The notes below the pieces were generated by a model, which was not told the origin of the DNA, did no database searches, and saw nothing but the letters and a program-made list of their open reading frames with translations. DNA of 64,000 nt from Acidobacteriota bacterium (GTDB taxonomy: Bacteria; Acidobacteriota; Terriglobia; Acidiferrales; UBA7541). Of this stretch, positions 25,546 through 34,373 are shown piece by piece. The position numbers and the translations under genes were made by a program. How positions within the stretch are numbered: the first letter of the stretch is position 1; each line of letters opens with the position of its first letter. The stretch spans positions 54,530 through 118,529 of the forward strand of contig JABCZG010000014.1 in assembly GCA_013289835.1 (NCBI GenBank), read 5' to 3'.

Positions 25546-26316
25546 TTACTTCCCGGCGCTTTTCATGGAGGGAGGGATTCCCTGCTCGCGTTTCAAGAAT
25601 TCCTCGACTGGTGCGGAGATGATTGCGTGGACGCGGTCGCGCAGGGCCGGGACATCGTCCTTGGCGAATCCCTTGGTGTCAATGGTGTCGTGCAGGTACA
25701 CGGTTATTTTTGCCGGCCAGAGCATCCAGTGGCCGGTGCGATGGTGCTTGAAGGAGCCAACGAGGCTGACGGGAACGATGGGAATGCCGAGTTGCTGCGC
25801 GACGCGGAAGCCGCCGTCCTGGAATTGGTCCACGTGGCCGTCGCGCGTGCGCTTGGCCTCGGGAAAAATGATCAGGCTCGTGCCGTCGGCGATGGCACCC
25901 TGCGTCAGGCGCCACATGCGTTTCAAATCCGACGGGCGTCGAATGTCCGGGACGGGAACGTTTCCGAAGCGCTTCATCAGCCAGCCATAGGCAGGAATCT
26001 TGAAATGCGATTCCAGCTCCCAGCCGCGGACAAACTGCGGAATAGCGCAGTAGAGCATGAAGGGATCGAAAAGATTGACGTGGTTCGACATGAAGAAGCA
26101 TGTCCGGCTGGGATCGAAGTCCGGAGAGCGGCGCACCTCAACCTGCGCGCCGGAAAGAAACGCGATGCGGCGGCAAAGGCCGCGCTGTAGCCAGTCATGC
26201 TTGTGGGGATCGAGAAAAATCCCGAGAAAGACGAGCACTGGCACAACAATGAAAAAATGCAGGCCGCTGAGGATCCAGAGAATTCCGCTTCGGAATGCCA
26301 GCCAGGCCCGCTTCAT
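25546..26316 (-). CDS. Lysophospholipid acyltransferase (PlsC-like)
   Basis: Membrane acyltransferase of 256 residues that esterifies a lyso-lipid. An N-terminal hydrophobic helix (LSGLHFFIVVPVLVFLGIF) is followed by the catalytic H-x4-D in SNHVNLFDPF (His79, Asp84), LMKRFGNVPVPD and the substrate block LIIFPEAKRTRDG, replacing the canonical FPEGTRS. ATG 26316 gives a four-base overlap with the stop of the upstream kinase gene, which argues for coupling. Last gene of the nine-gene minus-strand lipid operon. Confidence 0.9.
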   Translation of the reverse strand: MKRAWLAFRSGILWILSGLHFFIVVPVLVFLGIFLDPHKHDWLQRGLCRRIAFLSGAQVEVRRSPDFDPSRTCFFMSNHVNLFDPFMLYCAIPQFVRGWELESHFKIPAYGWLMKRFGNVPVPDIRRPSDLKRMWRLTQGAIADGTSLIIFPEAKRTRDGHVDQFQDGGFRVAQQLGIPIVPVSLVGSFKHHRTGHWMLWPAKITVYLHDTIDTKGFAKDDVPALRDRVHAIISAPVEEFLKREQGIPPSMKSAGK

Positions 26317-27212
26317 ATGTAGATTTCTACGGCTGCGGGAAGAATATCGAGAGAGCGGCACTCGAGCGTGGCCACTTCCCCATCAATCATGACGTCCGCG
26401 GGTGCGCCCGTTTTGAATTCGACGTGGCACACGGCGCGGCGGGATGCGAGAGGGTGTGTGATGTGTGTACCGTCGTAGAGCCGGGGCAGCGTGCGCAGCA
26501 AACCGAACCTGCCGATGGGGCCCCAGCGGACGAATTCGATGAGTCCGTCGGCGGGATCGGCGTTGGGCGCGATGAGCATGGTGCCGCCAGTGTACTTGCT
26601 GTTGTTGAAGGCCAGGAACAACGAGCGGCGCTCATCCCATTCGCTATCGTCGTCACAACGCAGCGCGAAGGCACGGCGGCGCAGCTGCACAACGCGGACA
26701 AAAACTCCCAGTAGATAGCCGAGATGGCCGAAGGGCTTGAAGATGCGATTGGTGAGGGCCGCGACGTCGGCGGTGAAACCGACGCTTAGGAGGTTGAAGG
26801 AATAGATTTCGCCCGAAGCATGGGTCAGGCGAATCAGATCAATCGGACGCTTGCGGTTTTCGAGTATGGCTTGTATCGAAGCTTCCGCGCCGTCTTTTGT
26901 AAAATCGCGCAAGAAGGAATTTCCGGTGCCGAGGGGAAGAAAGCCGAGCGCGATGCGTTCGACGGAAGTGCGGCCGGCAAAAATACCGTTGAGAATTTCG
27001 TGCGCGGTGCCGTCGCCGCCGACGGCGAGAAAACGGCGGTAGCCTTGATCGTAGGCTTCGCGGGCGAGTTGAATGGCATGGCCGGGGCCGGTGGATGCGA
27101 CTACGTCCACTTGCAATCCCTTTTCACGAAGCCGCGCGAGGGCCGGCGCGGCGAGTCTTGCCGAGCGGCCGCCACCGGCGGCGGGGTTGACGATGGCGAA
27201 GAAACGATCCAT
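26313..27212 (-). CDS. Diacylglycerol/lipid kinase family protein
   Basis: 299 residues. The kinase-like domain has FAIVNPAAGGGRSA, the catalytic VGGDGTAHEILNG and LGFLPLGTGNSFLRD, as in DagK/YegS enzymes that phosphorylate diacylglycerol, sphingoid bases or related alcohols. ATG 27212 (MDRFFAIVNP) is preferred over 27242. The C-terminal sheet domain holds LIEFVRWGP and MIDGEVATLE. It is coupled to the acyltransferase gene downstream and lies 61 bases after the ligase gene. In this operon a lipid alcohol is the likely substrate. Confidence 0.9.
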   Translation of the reverse strand: MDRFFAIVNPAAGGGRSARLAAPALARLREKGLQVDVVASTGPGHAIQLAREAYDQGYRRFLAVGGDGTAHEILNGIFAGRTSVERIALGFLPLGTGNSFLRDFTKDGAEASIQAILENRKRPIDLIRLTHASGEIYSFNLLSVGFTADVAALTNRIFKPFGHLGYLLGVFVRVVQLRRRAFALRCDDDSEWDERRSLFLAFNNSKYTGGTMLIAPNADPADGLIEFVRWGPIGRFGLLRTLPRLYDGTHITHPLASRRAVCHVEFKTGAPADVMIDGEVATLECRSLDILPAAVEIYI

Positions 27213-27273
27213 TTTCGATTCGAACGATGCGGAGATATCCACTCCTGATCAGAAAACGATTTTCAAAATAAAT

Positions 27274-28986
27274 TCATAACGGCAGAATCGCGGTGGCGTT
27301 GTCGAGTTTCGCGAGACGTTCCGCCAAAGCATTTCTCTTGATCTTCAGGGAAGCCGTGCGGGGGAAGTCCTCGTCGAGGAGGACTATCCCGTGCATGCGT
27401 TTGTAGTTTAGCAGGCGATTGTTGCGAGCGTTGATGTCCTGGCGCAGTTGATCGGTGAGCTGCTGCCATTGCTCGAGATGAAGAACGAGGACGAGTTGTT
27501 CGCCGACCATGGAACGCTTTGGCCAGATGTAGTTGGCAGCGAAAACACAGAACTCCTTCACCGGAAGACTTTCGAACGCTGCTTCAATATCCTCCGGATA
27601 GATGTTCTTCCCCTCTTCGGTGACGATCATGTTTTTCTTGCGGCCGGCGAGCTGTAAGTGGCCGGTTTCGTCGAGGCGGCCAAGGTCGCCGGTCATCAGC
27701 CAGCCATCGACGATGGTTTCGGCGGTGAGCTCGGGTTCGTTGAGATAGCCGGACATGACGGTCTTGCTGCGAACGGAAACTTCGCCGATGCCGTCGGGAG
27801 CGGGATTCAGGATGCGCAGTTCCATGCCCGGGAGGGGCTTGCCAACGGTGTCGGCACGAAAGGGCTTCAAGTCATTGACGGTGATGGCGGTGCCGGCTTC
27901 GGTGAGGCCGTAGCCATTCGCGACGGGAATTCCCAGGTCGTAGAAGAATTGCAGCGTTTGCGGCTCGGTGAACGCGCCACCGACAATGATGGTTCGTAGC
28001 TCTCCGCCAAACGCTTCATGGACTTGCTTGAGCAAGCGGCGGCTAAGGCCCGGCCGCGGGCGCCCTTTTGTCAGCGCTTTGTTGATGGCGACGAGCGCGT
28101 TGAAAACTTTTCGTTTGCCGGGAGGCAAGGCATCGAAACGCGCTTGTAGACCTTTCTGCAGGTTCTTCAGCACCAGCGGAACGAGGCTGACGTAGGTGAT
28201 CTTGTATTTCGGAAAAGCTTCGCGGACGTATTCGGGGCGCAAGGTGCGCAGGTGCACCACGGCGGCTCCGCAAGTGAACGGGCCGAAAAATCCGACCATG
28301 AAATCGATGGCGTGATTCGTGGGCAGAATGCTGAGGTAGCGCACGCCGGGCCAGAAGGGATAGATGGAAGTGAGCGCGACACATTGCTCCAGATAATTTT
28401 CGTGCGTCATCATGCAGCCTTTGGGGCGGCCGCCGGTTCCGGAAGAGTAGACGATGCACGCGGTGTCCTTACGTTGGCGTGGAACGAACGCAGGCTCACC
28501 CTCGCCGCGAAAGTCTTCGCAGCGACGCGCGCCAGCGAGGTCGGCGTTGGGAGGCGCCTCCGTGACCAGGACTGTTTGCAATTTGGCCGCGGCTGCTCGA
28601 CCGGCAGATAGGCTGAGCTGCCGCCAGATGGGATGTTCCGTGATGAGGACGCTGGCACCGGAATGCTTGAGGAGTTGCCATTGCTCGTCGGGAGTGAGTT
28701 TGTAGTCCAGCGGAACCAGCGTGCCGCCCGCGAAAAAAACGGAGTAAGCGGAGAGCAGCCACTTCGACTGATTGGTCATGATGATGCTGGCTCGATCGCC
28801 CGCTGCGAAACCGGCGTCCTGCAAAGCTTTGGCTAGAGGATGCGCGCGCGCCTTGAATTCGCGGTATGTCAGGCGTTCTTTCTCGCGCTCGCGGTCGGCT
28901 TCGATCAAACAAACTTCATTTGCAAACTGGTCCACCGCATCCTTCAGCGCTTCGCCAATGGATTGATATTTGGAAAGGTCCAGCAT
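27274..28986 (-). CDS. AMP-dependent acyl ligase (second of the operon)
   Basis: 570-residue adenylate-forming enzyme. The P-loop-like motif reads [19 protein letters not shown], with [12 protein letters not shown] and the hinge region [27 protein letters not shown] following; the C-terminal lysine is in [14 protein letters not shown]. It activates a carboxylic acid, here probably a fatty acid, as acyl-AMP. It is then loaded on CoA or on the ACP, whose gene stop overlaps this start by one base (TAATG). That coupling favours ACP as the partner. About 25 percent longer than the ACP-loading minimum, so CoA ligase activity is equally possible. Confidence 0.9.
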   Translation of the reverse strand: MLDLSKYQSIGEALKDAVDQFANEVCLIEADREREKERLTYREFKARAHPLAKALQDAGFAAGDRASIIMTNQSKWLLSAYSVFFAGGTLVPLDYKLTPDEQWQLLKHSGASVLITEHPIWRQLSLSAGRAAAAKLQTVLVTEAPPNADLAGARRCEDFRGEGEPAFVPRQRKDTACIVYSSGTGGRPKGCMMTHENYLEQCVALTSIYPFWPGVRYLSILPTNHAIDFMVGFFGPFTCGAAVVHLRTLRPEYVREAFPKYKITYVSLVPLVLKNLQKGLQARFDALPPGKRKVFNALVAINKALTKGRPRPGLSRRLLKQVHEAFGGELRTIIVGGAFTEPQTLQFFYDLGIPVANGYGLTEAGTAITVNDLKPFRADTVGKPLPGMELRILNPAPDGIGEVSVRSKTVMSGYLNEPELTAETIVDGWLMTGDLGRLDETGHLQLAGRKKNMIVTEEGKNIYPEDIEAAFESLPVKEFCVFAANYIWPKRSMVGEQLVLVLHLEQWQQLTDQLRQDINARNNRLLNYKRMHGIVLLDEDFPRTASLKIKRNALAERLAKLDNATAILPL

Positions 28987-29228
28987 TAGAGGCGGGATTG
29001 GATCCGCTCAGCCAGGGTTTTGAAATCGCTGACGCCCTGGACTTCGTAGTCGGGAAGTTCGATGCCGAAATGATTTTCGAGGCGGGAGAGCATTTCCAGG
29101 GTTTGGAGGCTATCAATGCCGAGCTTTTTGAAAAAATCGTCCCCGGGCGCGAGCGAGCCGACAGGCAACTGAAAGTGCGTTGCTGCCAGGGCGAGGACTT
29201 CCTGAGTTGTTTGTTCCAGCGTGCGCAT
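28986..29228 (-). CDS. Acyl carrier protein
   Basis: 80 residues, acidic. The phosphopantetheine serine is Ser40 in [14 protein letters not shown], and the helix III region is [21 protein letters not shown]. It carries acyl intermediates as thioesters. Because it sits between the hydratase and a ligase inside the operon, apart from any fabD/fabF cluster, it is probably a dedicated carrier rather than the housekeeping ACP. Confidence 0.93.
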   Translation of the reverse strand: MRTLEQTTQEVLALAATHFQLPVGSLAPGDDFFKKLGIDSLQTLEMLSRLENHFGIELPDYEVQGVSDFKTLAERIQSRL

Positions 29229-29287
29229 AGAAGGCTAAATTTATCATCCCTGCCACAGGAAAGAAAATTCCGAGAGTGCCGCTTCCG

Positions 29288-30091
29288 TCAGGGTAGATAA
29301 GGCATAGGCCCCGAGTCTTCGACGAATTTCTTAAGAGCGGCCATCACAGAGGGGCGCGTGAAGAGCTCGCAAAAGAGATCGATCTCGCGGCGCAACTCTT
29401 CACGCGGAATCGGCTTGATGAATTTCTTGGCGGCGGCGCGCGCCACCGCGTCGTATTTGGTGATTTGCGCGGCGGTTGAACGTGCGATTCGGAGGGCTTC
29501 CCCTTCCCCAGCCAGTTGCGCGACGAGCCCCACTGCTTGCGCGCGAGTGGCGTTCATCGTTCGCCCGGTAAACAACAAATCCCTCACGAACGCATTGCCG
29601 AGATCGCGTTTCAGCCGCGGAATTCCCCCGAAACCGGGAATGAATCCCAACCGGAGCTCGGGAAACGCAAACCGCGCCATCTTGTCGGCGATAATCATGT
29701 CACAGGCGAGCGCCAGTTCAAGCCCTCCACCCAGGCAAGCTCCATGCACGGCGGCAATGGTGACGAACGGCGCCTCATCGATCGCATTCATCACCGCGTG
29801 GATGCGTTCCAGAAAAGCGCGCACGCCTGCGGGCCGATCCTTCGCCGCGACAGCCGCCGCGGTCGCATACAACTCGCGCAAATCTCCCCCCGCAGAAAAA
29901 ATGGACTTACGCGCGCTGGAAATGATGCAGGCGGAGGTCTCTGGCGCGAGCGCACCGAACGCGGCAACAAATTCCTCAAGCTCCGCAAGCATGGCCGTGC
30001 CGATTTCATTTGCCGGTTCATGATCCAGCGTCAAATCGATTACACCTTCGCGGGATTCCCAGCGCAGCGTTTTACCGTTAAAGCTTTTCAT
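29288..30091 (-). CDS. Enoyl-CoA hydratase/isomerase-family protein
   Basis: 267 residues of the crotonase fold. The oxyanion-hole region reads SIFSAGGDLRELY and the second, AAVHGACLGGGLELALACD; the catalytic loop is FAFPELRLGFIPGFGGIPRL. The Glu in PELRLGF is retained; the first catalytic Glu position (usually in GGGxE) is also occupied. Acts on an acyl thioester by hydration or isomerisation. Its start overlaps the end of the first ligase gene by four bases. Confidence 0.88.
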   Translation of the reverse strand: MKSFNGKTLRWESREGVIDLTLDHEPANEIGTAMLAELEEFVAAFGALAPETSACIISSARKSIFSAGGDLRELYATAAAVAAKDRPAGVRAFLERIHAVMNAIDEAPFVTIAAVHGACLGGGLELALACDMIIADKMARFAFPELRLGFIPGFGGIPRLKRDLGNAFVRDLLFTGRTMNATRAQAVGLVAQLAGEGEALRIARSTAAQITKYDAVARAAAKKFIKPIPREELRREIDLFCELFTRPSVMAALKKFVEDSGPMPYLP

Positions 30092-31773
30092 GCGTGTTTC
30101 CCGCTGGCGGCTTCCCGCACTCCGGCAACATCGTACATGGCCTTTATTTCAGAAGCATAGCGCGCATTGATGGCGGCGCGGCGAAGCTTGCCGTTGGCGG
30201 TGAGCAAGCCGTTTTCGATGGTGAAAGGCTCGGCGATCAGGGTGAATTTGCGAACCTGGCGGTAGTGCGGGAGTTCGGGATTCACCGAGTCCAAAACGGT
30301 TTGAGCCGCTGCGGCTTCGACGGTACCGGTAACGAGAGCGCAGAGATAACCGCGTCCATTGCCGACGACCACCACTTGCTGCGCCGCCGGCAGAAGCCGG
30401 GCGACTTTATCTTCAATCGGCTCGGGCGCAATGTTGTGCCCGGAATTCAGAATGATCAGGTTTTTGATGCGCCCGCTGATGCGCCAATTACCGCGCACAT
30501 TCACTTCGCCTTGATCGTCGGTGTGGAACCAGCCGTCTCGCAGAACGAGCGCGGTTTCCTCTGGCCGATTCCAGTAGCCGGGGAAAATGTGGGGACCGCG
30601 CACGACGATTTCTTCGTTCTCGGCGGTCTTCATCTCGATGCCGCTAATGGCCGAACCTACGTAACCGGGCTCCACGGGTACGCGCGGGTCGTCCAGCGTG
30701 CAAATGCCCGTGGTTTCCGTGAGTCCGTACCCTTGGAGCACAGGGATGCCGAGCATCAGGAAAAACTGCTGGGTCTCGGGCGAAAGTGGCGCGGAGCCGC
30801 AAATCAGAGTTCGAAGGTGCAAACCAAAACGCTCTTTGATCTTGCCGAAAATCAGCTTTCGCCCCAAGCCAAGCCAAAAACCGTCGAGCGCACGGCCGCG
30901 GCCCACGTGCTGGCGCTTCCACGCGTCTCGAGACTTCGCAAAGACCGACCGAATCATAGCGGGGCGCTTCGCAAGAGCCTCTTCCACCCCACGACGCACG
31001 CGCTCGAGCAACGTTGGAACGTTCAGAAAATAATGTGGCGAAGCCAAGTGGATTTCGTCAGCGAGCTTGTTGAGGTCGGCGGAGAGCGTGAGGATACTTT
31101 CGCGCGTGAGGTAGGTGAGCAGCACAATCCAGGAAGCGGCAAAATTGAACGGGAGATAGTGGAAGACGCGGTCCGGTTCGTGCGTTTCCCCCATCAGTTG
31201 ATCGAGACGTTCCGTGGTGCAGGAAATCATGTGCGTGACGTTGCCGACGTTGAGGCAAACGCCCTTGGGCTCGCCTGACGTGCCAGAGGTGTAGATGATG
31301 GTGATGATGTCGGAATCCTGCCGCGAATTGGGAGTATCTGGCAACCGTTGAGGGGACCCTGGTTGTTGCAGGACTTCCTCGAAAAGAACGCGGCGCGGGG
31401 CCTCCGGCCAGGCCTGGGCGACGCCGTCGCCGAGCGCGGTATCACCCACAAAAAGCAGGCACGGCTGACAGTCCTTCATCATGCCAACAAGATCGGCAAG
31501 CGCCTGGCGCGAATAGAGCGGCACTACGATGGCGCCCTCGGCCATAAGCGCCAAGTCGAATGCCGCCCAGCGAATGGAGTTGGCCGCGAGAAGCGCGCAG
31601 CGATCGCCCGGCTGCAGGCCCGAGCGGCGCAGATACGCACGCACACGATGGACTTGATCAAGCAATTCCCCGCCCGTCAAGCTGACAAACTGCTCGCCGT
31701 GAATTTCGCGAAGGACGACGCGGCCTTCCGCGTGCTTGAGGTGGGCGAAGATATTTTCCAGAAAGTTCGGCAT
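30088..31773 (-). CDS. AMP-dependent long-chain acyl ligase (first of the operon)
   Basis: 561 residues, resembling long-chain fatty acid ligases. Motifs are ITIIYTSGTSGEPKGVCLNVG, LQGYGLTETTGICTLDDP, GWFHTDDQGEVNVRGNWRISGRIKNLIILNSGHNIAPEPIE. The FadD-like YIGNGRG-type region is VVVVGNGRGYLCALV, and the C-terminal lysine sits in LTANGKLRRAAI. It differs clearly from the second ligase, so two acids or two destinations (CoA and ACP) may be handled. Starts six bases after the pyruvyltransferase-like gene. Confidence 0.9.
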   Translation of the reverse strand: MPNFLENIFAHLKHAEGRVVLREIHGEQFVSLTGGELLDQVHRVRAYLRRSGLQPGDRCALLAANSIRWAAFDLALMAEGAIVVPLYSRQALADLVGMMKDCQPCLLFVGDTALGDGVAQAWPEAPRRVLFEEVLQQPGSPQRLPDTPNSRQDSDIITIIYTSGTSGEPKGVCLNVGNVTHMISCTTERLDQLMGETHEPDRVFHYLPFNFAASWIVLLTYLTRESILTLSADLNKLADEIHLASPHYFLNVPTLLERVRRGVEEALAKRPAMIRSVFAKSRDAWKRQHVGRGRALDGFWLGLGRKLIFGKIKERFGLHLRTLICGSAPLSPETQQFFLMLGIPVLQGYGLTETTGICTLDDPRVPVEPGYVGSAISGIEMKTAENEEIVVRGPHIFPGYWNRPEETALVLRDGWFHTDDQGEVNVRGNWRISGRIKNLIILNSGHNIAPEPIEDKVARLLPAAQQVVVVGNGRGYLCALVTGTVEAAAAQTVLDSVNPELPHYRQVRKFTLIAEPFTIENGLLTANGKLRRAAINARYASEIKAMYDVAGVREAASGKHA

Positions 31774-31779
31774 GAAGAA

Positions 31780-33219
31780 TCAGCGCGACGCCGCGAGCAC
31801 GGCCGGTGCAGAGTCATAGCGCTCAGCGAGTTGGAGCAGGGTATTGCCGAGCGGCGGGAGATAGTCTTCCCAGGTGAGCACACCGGAGCGCAGGGGAAAT
31901 TCGGGATACGTCCGGCGCATGGCATCTTCCAGGAATGTGCCCATGCGCGCCATGACTTTCAAGTTGCGGATGACGGTACGGCCGATGCCTTCGCGCACCG
32001 ATTCGGCTTCAGCAACCAGCGTCTCCATGATTTGAAGAAGTTTCGGCTCCAGATCGGGGTCGTCCACCGTCAAGAAAAGATGCTGATGACCGCGCTCGCG
32101 CATGAGGTTGCGGATGCGTTCATCCATGGTGACGCCTGCGGAAGCCACGAGGCTCGGCATGCAGGTCACAATGCCGTGGTAGCGCGAGGAAACCATGTAC
32201 GTGCAGGCGCGCAGGATCGAAACGAGTTGAAACATGTCGTAGTCGTCGGAGGTGAAGACCGGCGTGCCGGGAATTTGGGCAGCGATATCGCTGCAGGCAA
32301 CCGCGTCCAGCCGTTCCATGGCAACGAGGACGGGAAAAACACGATGACGCTGAACGAACGCCTGCACCGCTTTGGTAAATCCGGAAATGTAATGTTGATA
32401 CTTCCGGTCCACTTCGGCTCCCGATTCGAAGAAATAGACAGTGCGGTACTGGCTGTCTTTGTAGGCGCCCGTCGTCACGCGAGCAAGATATTTGGCGATG
32501 GAGGCTTTCACTGGCCAGACAAACGGGTGAATCGGACAGAGCACGAGAATGGGCGTCTTCTCATCCCACCCTGCTCCGCGCAGTACCTTCCGGGCGTATT
32601 CGAGAGGATGCGGCTCAAAGGTCCATGCCGTATCGGTGCCAAGCTCCGTCGGAATGCCCAGTGAGCTTAAAAGCGTTTGCGACTCTACATTGCGCGTGAT
32701 GACCAGTGAATCCTGGACGTAACGCTCGCACATGGATTGGATCAGGCCATCCATGTGACCCGCTTCTCCACCGTAGGCGAGAGAAAGCTTATTCTCCGCC
32801 GATGCTAACCCCAGAGATCCAATCATCATGGTGGTGAGCGCGTTGGCAAACTTGCTTTTAAACATGGAACCTTCGCAGGCGATGACACCATGATTGTCCC
32901 GCACTTCGCGAAAAAGAAACGGCGGATAGACGTCGGGGAGATAGACCTGGCGCGTGCCCTCGAAATAGCCCTTGGTGCGATCGAAGCTTTGCGTCATGAC
33001 GCTGAAGTCTGTTTTGTCCGCACTCAAAATGTGGCGGACCTGCCGCAACATCTCCTGCACACGCACGTCGCTGCCGGTGTTGCGCGTGCCGTTGTAGCCC
33101 GCGAAGAGCAGTTTCAGTTTTTCGCCGGGAGTCCAACGTTGGCCGAGACCGAGCATCCAGCCGAAGCGCCGGATTTCGATGAGTGCGCTGACCCACGCGA
33201 CGAGCAGAAAGTCCGTCAT
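31780..33219 (-). CDS. Polysaccharide pyruvyltransferase-like protein
   Basis: 479 residues. The CsaB/WcaK-type pattern is visible: the N-terminal [21 protein letters not shown], a central [15 protein letters not shown], and the C-terminal [31 protein letters not shown]. The family transfers pyruvyl from PEP onto sugars, but relatives act on other acceptors. An N-terminal stretch ([21 protein letters not shown]) may anchor it at the membrane. ATG 33219 gives a four-base overlap with the previous gene. Its presence in an acyl-reduction operon suggests a glycosyl or headgroup step; this is inference. Confidence 0.8.
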   Translation of the reverse strand: MTDFLLVAWVSALIEIRRFGWMLGLGQRWTPGEKLKLLFAGYNGTRNTGSDVRVQEMLRQVRHILSADKTDFSVMTQSFDRTKGYFEGTRQVYLPDVYPPFLFREVRDNHGVIACEGSMFKSKFANALTTMMIGSLGLASAENKLSLAYGGEAGHMDGLIQSMCERYVQDSLVITRNVESQTLLSSLGIPTELGTDTAWTFEPHPLEYARKVLRGAGWDEKTPILVLCPIHPFVWPVKASIAKYLARVTTGAYKDSQYRTVYFFESGAEVDRKYQHYISGFTKAVQAFVQRHRVFPVLVAMERLDAVACSDIAAQIPGTPVFTSDDYDMFQLVSILRACTYMVSSRYHGIVTCMPSLVASAGVTMDERIRNLMRERGHQHLFLTVDDPDLEPKLLQIMETLVAEAESVREGIGRTVIRNLKVMARMGTFLEDAMRRTYPEFPLRSGVLTWEDYLPPLGNTLLQLAERYDSAPAVLAASR

Positions 33220-34373
33220 GAGCCGGCGCTCCGCACCGCGGAGATCTTTTCGACCACGGCGCCCGACGGCCAAGGCTTTGCAGGATAGTGAAACTTGTTC
33301 TGGCGGCTGAACTTCAAAAGAGGATAGGCGTAGGTTGAAAATTTCGCAGGGACTTCGCCGAGTTCCGCAACGACGCGCGAATTGTCAAAAACCGTGTTCC
33401 AGTCCAAGTATGGCCAGAAGACTTTGAGAAGCGATGCGCCGTGGCCCACGGCGCCGCCGCGATTCGCAGCCCAATTCACGGTGCGAGAAAACGGTCCGCC
33501 CAACCAGGACGAGAACAGCGGCCGCCGCGTGCCGCTTGCCCGCGCGATGGCTTCGGTCAATTCGAGGTACGTTTGCGAACCGGTTCCGGACGACAAGTGA
33601 TAGATCCCATGCGCGGGCGCCTCTTTTTGGTGAATGGCCACGACCGCTTTGCCGACGTAGTCCGCCGGCACGATGTCGATTTTATCTTGAGGGCGCAAAG
33701 GAAGAACAGGCATCTGCGCCAAAACGTGAAAGGCCTGCACCATATCGAATTGCGAGGTATCGCCGCGCCGGCTGTCGCCCAAGATGATGGCGGGCCGGAA
33801 AATCGTTTTTTCAACGTCGGGCAACAGTTGATTCGCCATGTGCTCGCAGAATTTTTTGGTGCGCGCGTAGGGATCGTAGTCGGAGCGCGACCAGTCAATC
33901 GCCGCGTCTTCCGTTACGACTTCGTTCTGCCTCTTCCCGGCAACGGCCACCGTCGAGACGTGCGAATACCTCCGCAGGCCGTGGCGATTCTGCGCGCGCC
34001 GCGCCAGTTGAATCACCTCCAGCGTGCCGCGCAAATTCACGTTGAGGCACTGTTTTTCGGATTTGCGATTTAACGAAGCGGCGCAGTGAATCAACGAATC
34101 CGTGGTGTCTACCAACGCGTGATACTCATCATCGGGCAGTCCGAAACAATCGCTGGTCAGGTCACCGCGAAAAATACGAACGCGCGTTCTGACGTATTCA
34201 AGAAACTCGGGGAATCCCAAATGGAGCTGCAGCGAGGTCCAGAGCCGTTCGTGCGCTTCCTGGTCGGATTTCGCGCGAACCAGAAGGTTCAGCGTGTCGC
34301 GGTGCTCGGTGAAGAGTCCCGCGACAAGATAGCTCCCAAGATAGCCGGTCGAGCCGGTTACGAAGATCGCCAT
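33216..34373 (-). CDS. NAD(P)-dependent thioester-reductase-like SDR
   Basis: 385 residues, an extended short-chain dehydrogenase of the male-sterility/thioester-reductase type. The Rossmann motif is [17 protein letters not shown], the active-site Ser is in [11 protein letters not shown], and YxxxK is in [25 protein letters not shown] closes the NAD-binding part. It could reduce an ACP- or CoA-bound acyl thioester to aldehyde or alcohol, or act on a keto intermediate. Its ATG lies inside the end of the reductase gene (16-base overlap). Two reductases in series, one here and one upstream, point to a full thioester-to-alcohol route. Confidence 0.87.
   Translation of the reverse strand: MAIFVTGSTGYLGSYLVAGLFTEHRDTLNLLVRAKSDQEAHERLWTSLQLHLGFPEFLEYVRTRVRIFRGDLTSDCFGLPDDEYHALVDTTDSLIHCAASLNRKSEKQCLNVNLRGTLEVIQLARRAQNRHGLRRYSHVSTVAVAGKRQNEVVTEDAAIDWSRSDYDPYARTKKFCEHMANQLLPDVEKTIFRPAIILGDSRRGDTSQFDMVQAFHVLAQMPVLPLRPQDKIDIVPADYVGKAVVAIHQKEAPAHGIYHLSSGTGSQTYLELTEAIARASGTRRPLFSSWLGGPFSRTVNWAANRGGAVGHGASLLKVFWPYLDWNTVFDNSRVVAELGEVPAKFSTYAYPLLKFSRQNKFHYPAKPWPSGAVVEKISAVRSAGS

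Noticed and set aside
31348..32664. 438-residue frame across the ligase and pyruvyltransferase-like genes
   Set aside because: Spans two coupled opposite-strand genes; Arg/His-rich shadow.
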